Part shown: piece by piece, positions 26,253 through 34,261 of the stretch
Numbering within the stretch: the stretch's first letter is position 1
How the letters are laid out: every line of letters starts with the position of its first letter
NCBI GenBank assembly: GCA_021161425.1
Contig: JAGHAQ010000072.1
Coordinates: 1 to 41,976 of the forward strand
Source: Candidatus Tharpella sp.
Lineage (GTDB): Bacteria; Desulfobacterota; Anaeroferrophillalia; Anaeroferrophillales; Tharpellaceae
Direction: 5' to 3'
DNA length: 41,976 nucleotides
Translations under genes and position numbers: made by a program
Notes under the pieces: model-generated
What the model saw: only the letters and a program-made list of their open reading frames with translations
What the model was told of the DNA's origin: nothing
The model's database searches: none

Positions 26253-26295
26253 CCGTCAGGCTGTGCGTTGAGCATGACCTGACGGTTCGTTTTTG
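26253..26295 (+). terminator. Intrinsic terminator downstream of 6S RNA
   Basis: CCGTCAGG (26253-26260) and CCTGACGG (26277-26284) form a perfect 8-bp stem, extended internally by wobble pairs, and TTCGTTTTT follows. Just before it, GCC-GAAA-GGC at 26229-26238 forms a further small tetraloop hairpin. Confidence 0.8.
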
Positions 26296-26406
26296 AATGT
26301 ATTAAGCGGGTTGCTAGGAGCAATGATTTTTTGTTACTCCAATTGCCCGATTGAGATAGATAGAGAATCGAAGAGCTGTTCCTTTATCATAATAATAAGG
26401 GTGCAG

Positions 26407-26466
26407 ATGAGTAAAAAAGTCTTTTTTAAGCCGATGACAGTTCAGGTTGAAGCTTCGATATGGTGA
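26407..26466 (+). CDS. Possible 19-residue small ORF
   Basis: ATG 26407 opens a frame of 19 codons (MSKKVFFKPMTVQVEASIW) closed by TGA at 26464-26466, with AAGGG 8 bases upstream. The composition looks protein-like, but this length is expected by chance. It could be a small protein, a leader peptide or noise. Confidence 0.2.
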   Translation: MSKKVFFKPMTVQVEASIW

Positions 26467-26476
26467 CATTAAGTTC

Positions 26477-26550
26477 AAGGGTTAGTTATGAACGAGACTA
26501 TAGTATATGGTTTTATCACCTATTATCTCGAACGAATTTAAAAAACCCTT
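26477..26550. other. Long nested hairpin upstream of rny
   Basis: AAGGGTT (26477-26483) pairs with AACCCTT (26544-26550), CGAGA (26493-26497) with TCTCG (26526-26530), and ATAG, then GGT, with CCTAT and ACC further inside. The arms are imperfect, as in a structured RNA or a worn palindromic repeat. Confidence 0.4.
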
Positions 26551-26574
26551 GACGACTCTGGTTCAAAGTTGATG

Positions 26575-26722
26575 TTTCCTCTGGCACTACTGCGATACTG
26601 TTAAAAGCTGATTTTAAATAGGTTTGTGGGGCCTAAGATCGTTGTCGGGTCTCCTCCGAACCGAGACTGGCAAAAGGTTAGTTGATGGGTGGGTAACTCT
26701 TTTCGGCCAGCCCTTCTTTTTT
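26575..26722 (+). ncRNA. Candidate small RNA ending at an intrinsic terminator
   Basis: The terminator at 26667-26722 has no coding gene before it, so a short RNA is implied. A consensus-like -35 TTGACG (26549-26554) would place a start near 26578-26582, giving about 145 bases, but the -10 is poor. The 5' boundary is therefore a guess. I recognise no known RNA family. Confidence 0.3.
26667..26722 (+). terminator. Intrinsic terminator in the gap before rny
   Basis: CTGGC-AAAAG-GTTA (26667-26680) pairs with TAAC-CTTTT-GCCAG (26694-26710) with one small bulge and one internal offset. TTCTTTTTT follows at 26714-26722. Confidence 0.75.
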
Positions 26723-26902
26723 GACCTTTGTTCCTCTCCTCTCCTTTCTGATCTCTTCTTTTCTCTTTCTCCGGGCAGGTTTTAGCTATAAGCCGCACTG
26801 TTTCGCAGGGCGGATAATTTTCTGTTGTAACCGACAGGAAGCTGTTGTTAGTGTATGGCTTAAGCCATCTTTGATGATAGCTATAAAGGGGAGTTTTTTA
26901 AT

Positions 26903-28456
26903 ATGGAATTAATGCTTACATATGTCATTGTCGCATTGGTAGCAATGGTCGCAGGTTTTCTGGTCAATCGTAAGGTCTCCGAAAAAAGTAATGAAGTATC
27001 CCGTAAGGAAGCTGATTTGCTGATTAATGAAGCTCGTAAAGAGGCTGATCTGTTGCGTAAAGAGGCGGCCTTGCAGGCTAAGGATGTTGTCTTGAAGGCC
27101 AAGTCTGATTTTGAATCGGATATGGTCGAGCGCCGTAAAGAGATGCAAGGGCTGGAGAAACGTTTGCTCAGTAAAGAGGAAAGCCTGGAAAGACGGGTTG
27201 AGAATGTCGACAAGAAAGATGATGATCTTGGTCGTCGGGAACAGAGTCTGATTCAGCGAGATAAAAATGTTCAAGTTAAGGAGAAAGAGGTTCAAGGGGT
27301 TTTGCAGCAAGAGAGGGATGAGCTTGAAAGCATCGCTGGCCTGACTCAGACCGAAGCTAAAGAGACCTTGATGAAGTTGATGGAGGATGCGGCCAAGCAT
27401 GAATCGGCCAAACGAGTTAAGCAGATTGAGGATGAAGCCAAGGAAACATCCGAAAAACGGGCGGTAAAGATTATTGCCCAGGCGGTTCAGCGTTATGCCG
27501 GTGACTATGCTACTGAGCGGACGGTTTCGGTTGTGCATCTGCCTGGTGATGATATGAAAGGTCGAATCATTGGTCGTGAGGGTCGTAATATCCGGGCCAT
27601 TGAAGCAGCTACCGGGGTTGACCTGATTATTGACGATACTCCTGAAGCGGTTATTATATCATCTTTTGATCCGGTACGCCGGGCTGTGGCCAAAAATGCT
27701 CTTGAACGTCTAATTTGTGATGGTCGTATTCATCCGGCCCGGATTGAAGAAGTTGTCAATAAGGTTCAGGGTGAGATCGATTTGACCATTAAAGATGCTG
27801 GTGAAAAAGCGATCTTTGATTTAGGTATGCACGGTATGAACCCTGAATTGATTCGCATGATCGGGCGTTTGAAGTATCGAACCAGCTACACCCAAAATAT
27901 CTATGAGCACTCTTTAGAGGTTGCTTTTATCTGCGGCATGATGGCTGATGAATTAAAACTCCCCAACAAGACGGCTCGGCGGGCCGGTCTTCTCCATGAC
28001 ATTGGTAAAGCCATGGATCATGAGATTGAGGGCTCCCATGCGGTTATCGGAGCCGATTTTGCCAGGCGTCATGGCGAAGCTCCAGAGATTGTCCAGGCGA
28101 TCGAGGCTCATCATGGTGATGTTGAGATCAAGCATCCCCTTGATGTTCTGGTGCAGGCCGCCGATGCCCTCTCCGGGGCCCGGCCGGGAGCTCGTAAAGA
28201 GATGCTTGATGCCTACATTAAACGTCTTGAGGCCCTTGAAGATATTGGTAACTCCTTTAAAGGGGTTGAAAAAACTTTTGCCATTCAGGCCGGTCGTGAT
28301 GTGCGGGTGATGGTCAATCATGAGGATATCAGCGATGCAGACGCGGTCGTTTTGTCGCGTGATATTGCCGGAAAAATCGAGAAAGAGCTGACCTATCCCG
28401 GACAGATTCGGGTGACTGTGATTCGTGAGACCAGGGCTTTCGGTGTGGCCAAATAG
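26903..28456 (+). CDS. rny: Ribonuclease Y
   Basis: A membrane-anchored endoribonuclease that initiates mRNA decay. The 517-residue length is typical. Order of domains: an N-terminal membrane segment (about residues 3-20), a long charged coiled coil to about residue 190, a KH domain ([19 protein letters not shown]), and an HD domain with [12 protein letters not shown] and [12 protein letters not shown] containing the metal-binding His-Asp pair. ATG 26903 has AGGGGAG 9 bases upstream. The YmdB-like gene follows after 15 bases, an operon seen in many bacteria. Confidence 0.97.
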   Translation: MELMLTYVIVALVAMVAGFLVNRKVSEKSNEVSRKEADLLINEARKEADLLRKEAALQAKDVVLKAKSDFESDMVERRKEMQGLEKRLLSKEESLERRVENVDKKDDDLGRREQSLIQRDKNVQVKEKEVQGVLQQERDELESIAGLTQTEAKETLMKLMEDAAKHESAKRVKQIEDEAKETSEKRAVKIIAQAVQRYAGDYATERTVSVVHLPGDDMKGRIIGREGRNIRAIEAATGVDLIIDDTPEAVIISSFDPVRRAVAKNALERLICDGRIHPARIEEVVNKVQGEIDLTIKDAGEKAIFDLGMHGMNPELIRMIGRLKYRTSYTQNIYEHSLEVAFICGMMADELKLPNKTARRAGLLHDIGKAMDHEIEGSHAVIGADFARRHGEAPEIVQAIEAHHGDVEIKHPLDVLVQAADALSGARPGARKEMLDAYIKRLEALEDIGNSFKGVEKTFAIQAGRDVRVMVNHEDISDADAVVLSRDIAGKIEKELTYPGQIRVTVIRETRAFGVAK

Positions 28457-28471
28457 GCGGGGATCAGGTTA

Positions 28472-29260
28472 GTGATCAAGTTACTTTTTATTGGTGATAT
28501 AATCGGTCGGCCCGGTCGTCAGGCGGTCGCTTCGCTATTGCCCGGCCTCAAGAACGAGCATGCTTTTGACCTGGTGATCGCCAACGGTGAAAATGCTGCC
28601 GGCGGTTTTGGTCTGACCCCAAAAATAGCAGATGAGATTTTCGGGTTGGGCATTGATGTCATTACCAGTGGCAACCATATTTGGGATCAGAAGGAGATCG
28701 AACCTTACCTGCGACAGAATTATCGGCTCTTGCGGCCAGCTAATTATCCGGTCGATGATCTTGGCAAGGGTGCAATTGTGGTTGAGCTTGAGCGACGGCC
28801 GCAGATTAAAGTCGGGATTATAAATCTGGCTGGCCGGGTTTTTTTGGGGCCGGCTGATTGTCCTTTTCGCACAGGACGTGACCTGGTGGCGCGACTAAAA
28901 ACCGAGACTTCTATTATTGTGGTTGATTTCCATGCTGAAGCAAGCTCTGAGAAAACTGCTCTTGCTACTTTCCTTGATGGGCAGGTCTCTCTTTTTGTGG
29001 GGACACACACCCATGTGCAGACTGCTGATGAGAGAATCTTACCCCGAGGTACCGGCTACATAACTGATGTCGGGATGGTAGGTGGCCGAAACTCGGTGAT
29101 CGGCATGAAACCTGATCGTGTAATAGAGAAGTTTCTTAATGGTAAACCGCAACGTTACGAGGTTGAAAAGAAAGAGCCCTGGTTGTCGGCGATCATCGCT
29201 GAGATTGACGAAGACAGCGGGCAGGCGAGATCTCTGCAGCGTTTGCAAATTCCTGCTTGA
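28472..29260 (+). CDS. TIGR00282 / YmdB-family metallophosphoesterase
   Basis: A 262-residue calcineurin-like phosphoesterase. YmdB of Bacillus hydrolyses 2',3'-cyclic nucleotides and affects biofilm and motility; TIGR00282 is the family name. Metal and active-site blocks are FIGDIIGRPG (residues 6-15), ANGENAAGGFG, SGNHIWD, VDFHAEASSEK, THTHVQTADE and TGYITDVGM. The start is GTG 28472 with AGG upstream. It follows rny, consistent with a link to RNA turnover. A strong terminator ends the unit. Confidence 0.93.
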   Translation: MIKLLFIGDIIGRPGRQAVASLLPGLKNEHAFDLVIANGENAAGGFGLTPKIADEIFGLGIDVITSGNHIWDQKEIEPYLRQNYRLLRPANYPVDDLGKGAIVVELERRPQIKVGIINLAGRVFLGPADCPFRTGRDLVARLKTETSIIVVDFHAEASSEKTALATFLDGQVSLFVGTHTHVQTADERILPRGTGYITDVGMVGGRNSVIGMKPDRVIEKFLNGKPQRYEVEKKEPWLSAIIAEIDEDSGQARSLQRLQIPA

Positions 29261-29269
29261 TCATGTATT

Positions 29270-29301
29270 AAAAAAGGACGGTTTCTGTACCGTCCTTTTT
29301 T
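29270..29301. terminator. Perfect bidirectional terminator after the YmdB-like gene
   Basis: A 13-bp perfect stem: AAAAAAGGACGGT (29270-29282) and ACCGTCCTTTTTT (29289-29301) around a 6-base loop. Both strands end with T runs. Confidence 0.93.
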
Positions 29302-29332
29302 AATGTGTTGATTGCGATGGCGAGGTTGACCG

Positions 29333-29656
29333 ATGCGAGTAGGTGATTTACAGCAAATCATGTTGCAGACAGATACGGTAGGCAAAGTCCAGCAGCAGGG
29401 GGCGCATGGGGCTGAGGTTGAGCAAAGTAAACTTGCGGCTCAGCAACTGGCCGAAGCGAAGGAGAAAGAGAAGCAGGTTCAATCCATGGAGTCGGCCGAT
29501 ACGGTTTTGATCAGGGATCGTGAGACACGTCGGGATGATAAAGATCAAAGTGATAATGATGAACCGGGTGCCGATTCTGGAGCCGGGGGAGAAACAAAGC
29601 CAGAGTCCGATATGCTTCCTGGCCAAGCCGGAAAGCATATAGATATCAGGGTATGA
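29333..29656 (+). CDS. Conserved hypothetical protein, glutamine- and acid-rich
   Basis: A 107-residue cytoplasmic protein: N-terminus MRVGDLQQIMLQTDTVGKVQ, a helix rich in Gln, Lys and Glu (about residues 30-52), a highly charged Asp/Glu/Arg segment, then a C-terminal HIDIRV. I believe small proteins with the same MRVGDLQQ start and HIDI-type end occur across the Geobacter group, but their function is unknown. GAGG (29322-29325) stands 7 bases before ATG 29333. The gene faces the dynamin-like gene with only 4 bases between the stops. Confidence 0.7.
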   Translation: MRVGDLQQIMLQTDTVGKVQQQGAHGAEVEQSKLAAQQLAEAKEKEKQVQSMESADTVLIRDRETRRDDKDQSDNDEPGADSGAGGETKPESDMLPGQAGKHIDIRV

Positions 29657-29660
29657 TCTC

Positions 29661-31790
29661 CTAGTCACGAAGCTCATCAAGCAGTGTCTCTATTCTTTTA
29701 AGCTCTTCTGTTTTTATGGCAGTTGTCAGTCGGTCGTCGCCGGCAAGTTGTTCGGAGTGTTCCAGAGCCATTTCCGTACTTGTCAAAAGGTCGATAAAAA
29801 AGGTGCTTGTCAGCTCACGACATTCTTCAATATGGTGACGCAGGAAGGCGTATTTGAGTTGCTCTCGAAAGTTTCCCAGCCAGCGAGGTAACTCTTTAAG
29901 AGTTGCCTTTTTCAGTTGTTGTCCATACTCTTCGCCAAGTGGTCGGCGATTTTTAAGGCGGGTTATTTTTTTGCTCCAGAGCACGGCCAGGTCGTGAATC
30001 TTGTCGATAATGGCGAAACGTTCTTCGGCTTGACTGATCATCGTAAACTCTGGCATCTCTCCGTCGATTTTAACCGGTAACGGGAGCTCCTCCTGAGTGG
30101 CACTCTCCTTTCCGATAAGGTTGTCGCAGAGAATAAAAAGCGGAGCACAGCCATTTAACAGGCGCTCATTGATCTCCTGGTGTAAAGATGCCAAGAATTT
30201 TACGGTCTCGATAACCACCCTCTCTCTGAGTTGAGGTGGAATGGTGATCTGAAAGTGGTTGTCGATGATTCGAACCGGGGTTAATGGGTTGCGGCTTTTT
30301 TCCGGCAAGAGCTCAAGAGGAGGATGATAACTGTCAATTATCCGGCTCAAATATCTGTGCAGGCTGTTGCCTCCCTTATCATTTAGCCAATTCGTGATTC
30401 TAATATAGCTGTATTTCTCGATATCGGTACAGATTCCGGTAATGATACGCTCGGTCTCTTTGAGGATAGCATCGATTTTATGACGGTTGGCATGTTGGCA
30501 GGTTTGGTCTGAGCTTAACGTATCATCCTCTGTTGAGAGTCGGGTGAGTTGGTTTGCAATCAGGCGTTGTGTGCTGCCGACAATCTGTTGTAGGCGTTTT
30601 TCACTGTGTTGTAGCAGCGCAGTGGTGGCCTCATTTTCCCCCAGATCAATCAGGCGGTTCAGAAAATCTTCCGCACCTTTGGTTGAGGTTGCAAGTTTTT
30701 CGCCTTCCTCCTGCCATCGCGCAAAACGTTGTTGACAGGCTTTATTTAATTGGGCAAAGATTTCCGGCCGGGACCAGAAAAGGGCAAGTGCTGAGAAAGC
30801 ATAGAGCGGTTGGGTGAAGCCCAGTTCCCGCAGCTCTTCAGTGCAGCGATCAATTATGGTTCCAAGTTCTTTTTTGTTGGGATGTTCATCAAGGTCGAGG
30901 TTTATAACGAAGAGCAGGCGTTCTTCCAGGCCTAGTTCTCGCAGATGTTCGAGCAATTGATAGTCGGCCTGACGCAGACCGATACGGCTGCTGATAACAT
31001 AGATAAGGGCCGGGCTTTCACCAAGCTGCTGGACGATAACGCTCTGATGACTGGGGTTGGGGGTGTCTAGGCCGGGCAGGTCTCGTAAAGCCAGGTATGG
31101 GGGTAGTAGTTTAAGGGCGGCCTTGATCTGGATGCCGAGCAGGTAAGGGGATAGGGTCTCATCGCGGATGAATAGTCGATAACGATGATCGTCGGGGTTG
31201 TTGATTATGAAATCAAGTTGTTGGTTAAGGTAATGCTCGGCAACCTTCTCCGCGCCATTGATGAGGTTACGTAAGAGGCGATAGGATTCGTTGAAAATGC
31301 CGTGTCGGGTAAGAGTGCTACGGTGTTGGTAATTATTGAGCAGGGCATCAATTTGCAAGCGGTCGCCCGCTTTGAAAAGAGAGAGTTGGCGCTCACCTAA
31401 ATCATCACTGAAGAGTAGGTTGACGGCCTGGGCAAACATTTCATTGATGGTGGTTTCGGGCTGCAGTTCAATGTGAGCGGAAAAGTTTTTGCCGGTACTT
31501 ACGGTTGTGGGGAAACTGGTGGTTATGCCGGCTCCGGTTGGCAATAGGTCGGCTCCGGCCAGGGTGTTTATGAGGGTGCTTTTGCCCGATTTGACCGGAC
31601 CTATGCAGGTGACGGGTAAGCTAAAGCTGGTGCGTAAGTCAGCCAAAGTCGTAAGGGTCTGGCGCCAGCGTTGCAGGTGGTTATTGCCTTGCGGCCAGTC
31701 GGTTTCAAGCTTTGCAAGAATGTTGTCAAGTTTTTTTGTTCTGGCACTGAAGGTTTTTGCCGGTTCGTTGTCGAGGCTGTTTTTGGTCAT
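29661..31790 (-). CDS. Dynamin-like GTPase
   Basis: A 709-residue bacterial dynamin-like protein. The P-loop is GPVKSGKST (residues 64-72), the G2 region contains TTSFPTTVS, G3 is DLPGLDTP, and the G4 position reads INLDLDEHP rather than the usual (N/T)KxD. The rest is long and helical, as expected of a dynamin stalk, with no obvious membrane segment. Such proteins are proposed to remodel or protect membranes, or to help division. I chose ATG 31790; the frame is open to a TTG at 31853, but the added residues look unrelated. No Shine-Dalgarno is evident before the ATG. Confidence 0.85.
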   Translation of the reverse strand: MTKNSLDNEPAKTFSARTKKLDNILAKLETDWPQGNNHLQRWRQTLTTLADLRTSFSLPVTCIGPVKSGKSTLINTLAGADLLPTGAGITTSFPTTVSTGKNFSAHIELQPETTINEMFAQAVNLLFSDDLGERQLSLFKAGDRLQIDALLNNYQHRSTLTRHGIFNESYRLLRNLINGAEKVAEHYLNQQLDFIINNPDDHRYRLFIRDETLSPYLLGIQIKAALKLLPPYLALRDLPGLDTPNPSHQSVIVQQLGESPALIYVISSRIGLRQADYQLLEHLRELGLEERLLFVINLDLDEHPNKKELGTIIDRCTEELRELGFTQPLYAFSALALFWSRPEIFAQLNKACQQRFARWQEEGEKLATSTKGAEDFLNRLIDLGENEATTALLQHSEKRLQQIVGSTQRLIANQLTRLSTEDDTLSSDQTCQHANRHKIDAILKETERIITGICTDIEKYSYIRITNWLNDKGGNSLHRYLSRIIDSYHPPLELLPEKSRNPLTPVRIIDNHFQITIPPQLRERVVIETVKFLASLHQEINERLLNGCAPLFILCDNLIGKESATQEELPLPVKIDGEMPEFTMISQAEERFAIIDKIHDLAVLWSKKITRLKNRRPLGEEYGQQLKKATLKELPRWLGNFREQLKYAFLRHHIEECRELTSTFFIDLLTSTEMALEHSEQLAGDDRLTTAIKTEELKRIETLLDELRD

Positions 31791-32000
31791 AGTTATCAGT
31801 TTAAAGTCAAGAAATAGAGTGTTTTTCGGGCGAACCCGACTTTCTGGGCGCAATTTGCGAGATTTTTGCTGGTTAATTAACGAGAATTGGGTCAGGTCGG
31901 GTGTTGTTTGTGTTTGATTGATAAAATATTATGGCACAATGATGGAGTTGATGCAAGATGTAAAATGATTTGTAAAGAATATCCCGGGGCTATTTTCTGC

Positions 32001-32030
32001 TTGACAAAGAGGTGCTTGATAATGTACAAA
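32001..32030 (+). promoter_or_regulatory. Predicted tRNA promoter
   Basis: A perfect TTGACA (32001-32006) and TACAAA (32025-32030) are 18 bases apart. Transcription would start near 32037, 17 bases before the tRNA. Confidence 0.6.
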
Positions 32031-32053
32031 ACGCGGCTTGTCTAAGCTGTTGC

Positions 32054-32126
32054 GGGCCCATAGCTCAGCTGGAAGAGCCACCGGCTCATAACCGGTAGGT
32101 CCCTGGTTCGAACCCAGGTGGGCCCA
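32054..32126 (+). tRNA. tRNA with CAT anticodon, probably tRNA-Ile2 (lysidine type), else tRNA-Met
   Basis: A 73-base cloverleaf. The acceptor arm is GGGCCCA paired with TGGGCCC plus discriminator A; the D arm is GCTC/GAGC; the anticodon arm is ACCGG-CTCATAA-CCGGT; the T arm is CCTGG-TTCGAAC-CCAGG. The 3' CCA is not encoded. CAT serves initiator Met, elongator Met or, after C34 is changed to lysidine, Ile (AUA). The C4-G69 and C5-G68 pairs match TilS determinants known from E. coli tRNA-Ile2, so Ile2 is favoured. Initiator identity is unlikely because the 1:72 pair is G-C. Confidence 0.93.
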
Positions 32127-32258
32127 TTGACTGTGAAAGGATATTTCCTCCAGGGTTTTTGAGAAGAGATGCCGATTGTCGGAAATTTATCTATCTACTA
32201 TATATATGCCGGTCGTGACTTTGCCACTAAGGTTGAGTCTCAGGCGAACGGAAAGATG

Positions 32259-32289
32259 AAAGTGCACCCCAAGAAGGTGCACTTTTTTT
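32259..32289 (+). terminator. Intrinsic terminator of the tRNA transcript
   Basis: AAAGTGCACC (32259-32268) and GGTGCACTTT (32276-32285) form a perfect stem with a 7-base loop, and the T run extends to 32289. The tRNA precursor would thus have a trailer of about 160 bases. Confidence 0.9.
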
Positions 32290-32308
32290 GTTGTTGGGGT
32301 TCCCTCTT

Positions 32309-33460
32309 ATGAGTCCTGTTGCGGGCGTCTATAATCAGATCAGTCACGGTACCTTGATCGATTATCTTAACGCGAAGATCCCGCCTGAATTGTGTGAGTC
32401 TTGGGATAATTGCGGCCTGCAGGCCGGTAGTCGACAGTGGCCGCTTAAGGGGATACTCTGTTGTCTTGACTTCTCTCCGGCCGTAGTTACCGAGGCGCTT
32501 GCTGTCGGCGCCAACTTCATTTTAAGTCATCATCCACTCCTCTTTAAGCCTTTAAAAAGATTGGATATTGATCTCTTTCCAGGTAACCTTCTCCATCAGG
32601 TTTTGACCGCCGGTATAACCCTCTTCAGCGCTCATACCAATCTTGACATTGTGGCTGGAGGGGTTAATGATCATTTAGCCAGGTTGCTTGGCGTGACCGA
32701 CTGTTCGCCTTTGATATCGCATTTCGAGGAACTCTACAAGTTGGTGACCTTTGTTCCTCCCGTCGATGCTGAACGGGTTGGAAATGCTCTGTTTGCCGCT
32801 GGGGCCGGGCGGTTGGGCGCTGGTCGCTATAGTGAATGTTCATTCCGTTCCCCCGGGGTCGGGAGTTTTAAGCCTGCTCCCGGGTCATCGCCCAAAGTCG
32901 GTGAAGTAGGCAGAATTAATCTAGTTGATGAGATTCGTCTTGAAACTGTGCTTGACAAGAGCTTGCTGGTAAGCGTGTTGGGAGCTTTGTATCAGGCTCA
33001 TCCTTATGAGGTTCCGGCTTATGATCTCTATCCCATGCAGCTTCCAAAAGGTACTTGTGGGTCGGGCCGGGTTGGTATATTGGAAGATGATATGACCTTG
33101 GCGGAATTTGCCGGTTTTGTTAAGCGGCAGCTTGGGATCGATTCCCTGCGGCTGGTTGGTAATGAACCTGTGCGTAAGGTCAAAAAGATAGCTTTTTGTG
33201 GCGGCAGTGGTTTTTCCCTTTACAAGCAAGCACGCGCGGCTGGAGCTGATCTCTTTATTACCGGAGATTTGAAATATCATGAGGCCCGTGAGGTTTTCGA
33301 GCAGGATGGAATTCCGATTCTTGATGCCGGCCATTTTGCGACGGAAAAACCTGTGCTGGAGGTTTGCGCCGCCTGGTGCCGTGAATTTATGTCAGATTAT
33401 AATGTGTCGATGGCGGTCACTATCTCTCAATCTGAGCGGGAACCCTGGGTATCTTTATAA
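32309..33460 (+). CDS. NIF3-family dinuclear metal protein (GTP cyclohydrolase I type 2 homologue)
   Basis: A 383-residue NIF3/YqfO-like protein. Metal-ligand blocks are ILSHHPLLFKPLKRL, SAHTNLDIVAGGVND and, near the C-terminus, GDLKYHEA and DAGHFATEKPV. Between the halves sits the CutA-like insertion typical of the longer YqfO form (ELYKLVTFVPPVDAERV; ALYQAHPYEVPAYDLYP). The family forms hexamers with a two-metal site; its cellular role is unsettled despite the common GTP cyclohydrolase label. ATG 32309 with GGGG upstream is used; an earlier TTG (32288) would begin within the upstream terminator. Confidence 0.9.
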   Translation: MSPVAGVYNQISHGTLIDYLNAKIPPELCESWDNCGLQAGSRQWPLKGILCCLDFSPAVVTEALAVGANFILSHHPLLFKPLKRLDIDLFPGNLLHQVLTAGITLFSAHTNLDIVAGGVNDHLARLLGVTDCSPLISHFEELYKLVTFVPPVDAERVGNALFAAGAGRLGAGRYSECSFRSPGVGSFKPAPGSSPKVGEVGRINLVDEIRLETVLDKSLLVSVLGALYQAHPYEVPAYDLYPMQLPKGTCGSGRVGILEDDMTLAEFAGFVKRQLGIDSLRLVGNEPVRKVKKIAFCGGSGFSLYKQARAAGADLFITGDLKYHEAREVFEQDGIPILDAGHFATEKPVLEVCAAWCREFMSDYNVSMAVTISQSEREPWVSL

Positions 33461-33518
33461 AGTTCGTTTATATTTTTGTTGACAGGTAAAAAATCAGATT
33501 TTACAGGAGGAGAAAACG

Positions 33519-34238
33519 TTGGAAAAACAGATGCAGCTGCTTTGGGAGCTTCAAGAGATCGATGCAGGACTGGACAAGATTCGTGATGCTCAGGAGAGTT
33601 TTGCCCCTAAACTTGACAATATAAAAGAGGACATTGCGTTGCTGGAAGATGCCGCTCAGGAGTATCAGCAGGAGCTGGCAGCTAAAGAGGTAGAGCGTCG
33701 GGATATTCGGGATGTGGTGGAGCGTCTTAAAGGTCTGATTGCGCAATCAAAAGAGAAAATTACCCAGATCTCAAATAATAAAGAGTATTTTGCAGTATTG
33801 AAAGAGCTCGAACATAATCAGAAATCAGTCGAAAAACAGGAGGTTGAGCTTCTCGGATTAATTGAGGAGATTGATTCTATCAAAGAGCAGATTGCCGATA
33901 ATGAGAATGAGTTGACGGCAAAGCACGATGCTATGGCTAAAGAAGAAAAGGCAATTTCTAATAAAACAGCTACTCTTGAAAGGAAGATCAAGGCTGGAGA
34001 GAAGGGTCGTCAGGCCAAAGCCAAAGAAATTGATGAGATTTTCCTACGCCGTTATCAGCGTATCCGTAGGCGCTTTAATAATGCCGTAGTGCCGGTCGAA
34101 AATGGAACTTGTCGAGGTTGTAATGTGAATGTTCCTCCTCAGGTCTACATCGATCTTTTGAAAGGCCTGGAGTTGATGAATTGTCCCAACTGTCAACGCA
34201 TTATGGTTAATCGTAACGATGTTGACAGTGAAAAATAA
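33519..34238 (+). CDS. Coiled-coil protein with C-terminal zinc ribbon (C4-type)
   Basis: A 239-residue protein: residues 1-175 are a long charged coiled coil (QMQLLWELQEIDAGLDKI at the start, the family's usual opening), and the end has a C4 zinc ribbon, CRGCNV and CPNCQR, flanking PPQVYIDL. The family (zf-RING_7, CT398-like) is widespread and often lies beside NIF3 genes, but its function is not established; one member was structurally linked to flagellar or transport ATPase systems. The start is TTG 33519, with a perfect AGGAGG at 33505-33510 spaced 8 bases. Confidence 0.9.
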   Translation: MEKQMQLLWELQEIDAGLDKIRDAQESFAPKLDNIKEDIALLEDAAQEYQQELAAKEVERRDIRDVVERLKGLIAQSKEKITQISNNKEYFAVLKELEHNQKSVEKQEVELLGLIEEIDSIKEQIADNENELTAKHDAMAKEEKAISNKTATLERKIKAGEKGRQAKAKEIDEIFLRRYQRIRRRFNNAVVPVENGTCRGCNVNVPPQVYIDLLKGLELMNCPNCQRIMVNRNDVDSEK

Positions 34239-34261
34239 CAAAGATAGCAAGACTGAAAAGT

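Larger units (their letters stand above)
26300..26902 (+). other. ~600-bp non-coding region between 6S RNA and rny
   Basis: No convincing gene. Visible structure: a hairpin CGGG/GGAG...CTCC/CCCG (26307-26349), a 19-codon ORF at 26407-26466, a large nested hairpin (26477-26550), a good intrinsic terminator (26667-26722), a polypyrimidine tract (about 26711-26772), two copies of TAGCTATAA (26783-26791 and 26878-26886) and the palindrome ATGGCTTAAGCCAT (26855-26868). The terminator implies an independent transcript ending inside this gap. Confidence 0.6.

Noticed and set aside
26216-26290. Riboswitch (c-di-GMP or cobalamin type) in the structured sequence after 6S RNA
   Set aside because: The GAAA tetraloop hairpin and GGTAAC looked suggestive, but the conserved core of either class is missing; a terminator plus accessory hairpin explains it better.
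26882-26887. TATAAA just before rny as a -10 box
   Set aside because: No -35 box at usual distance, and the resulting transcript would start within or after the ribosome-binding site.
33478-33510. TTGACA upstream of the zinc-ribbon gene as a promoter
   Set aside because: With normal spacing the start would fall inside the AGGAGG ribosome-binding site, so it is unlikely to drive this gene.
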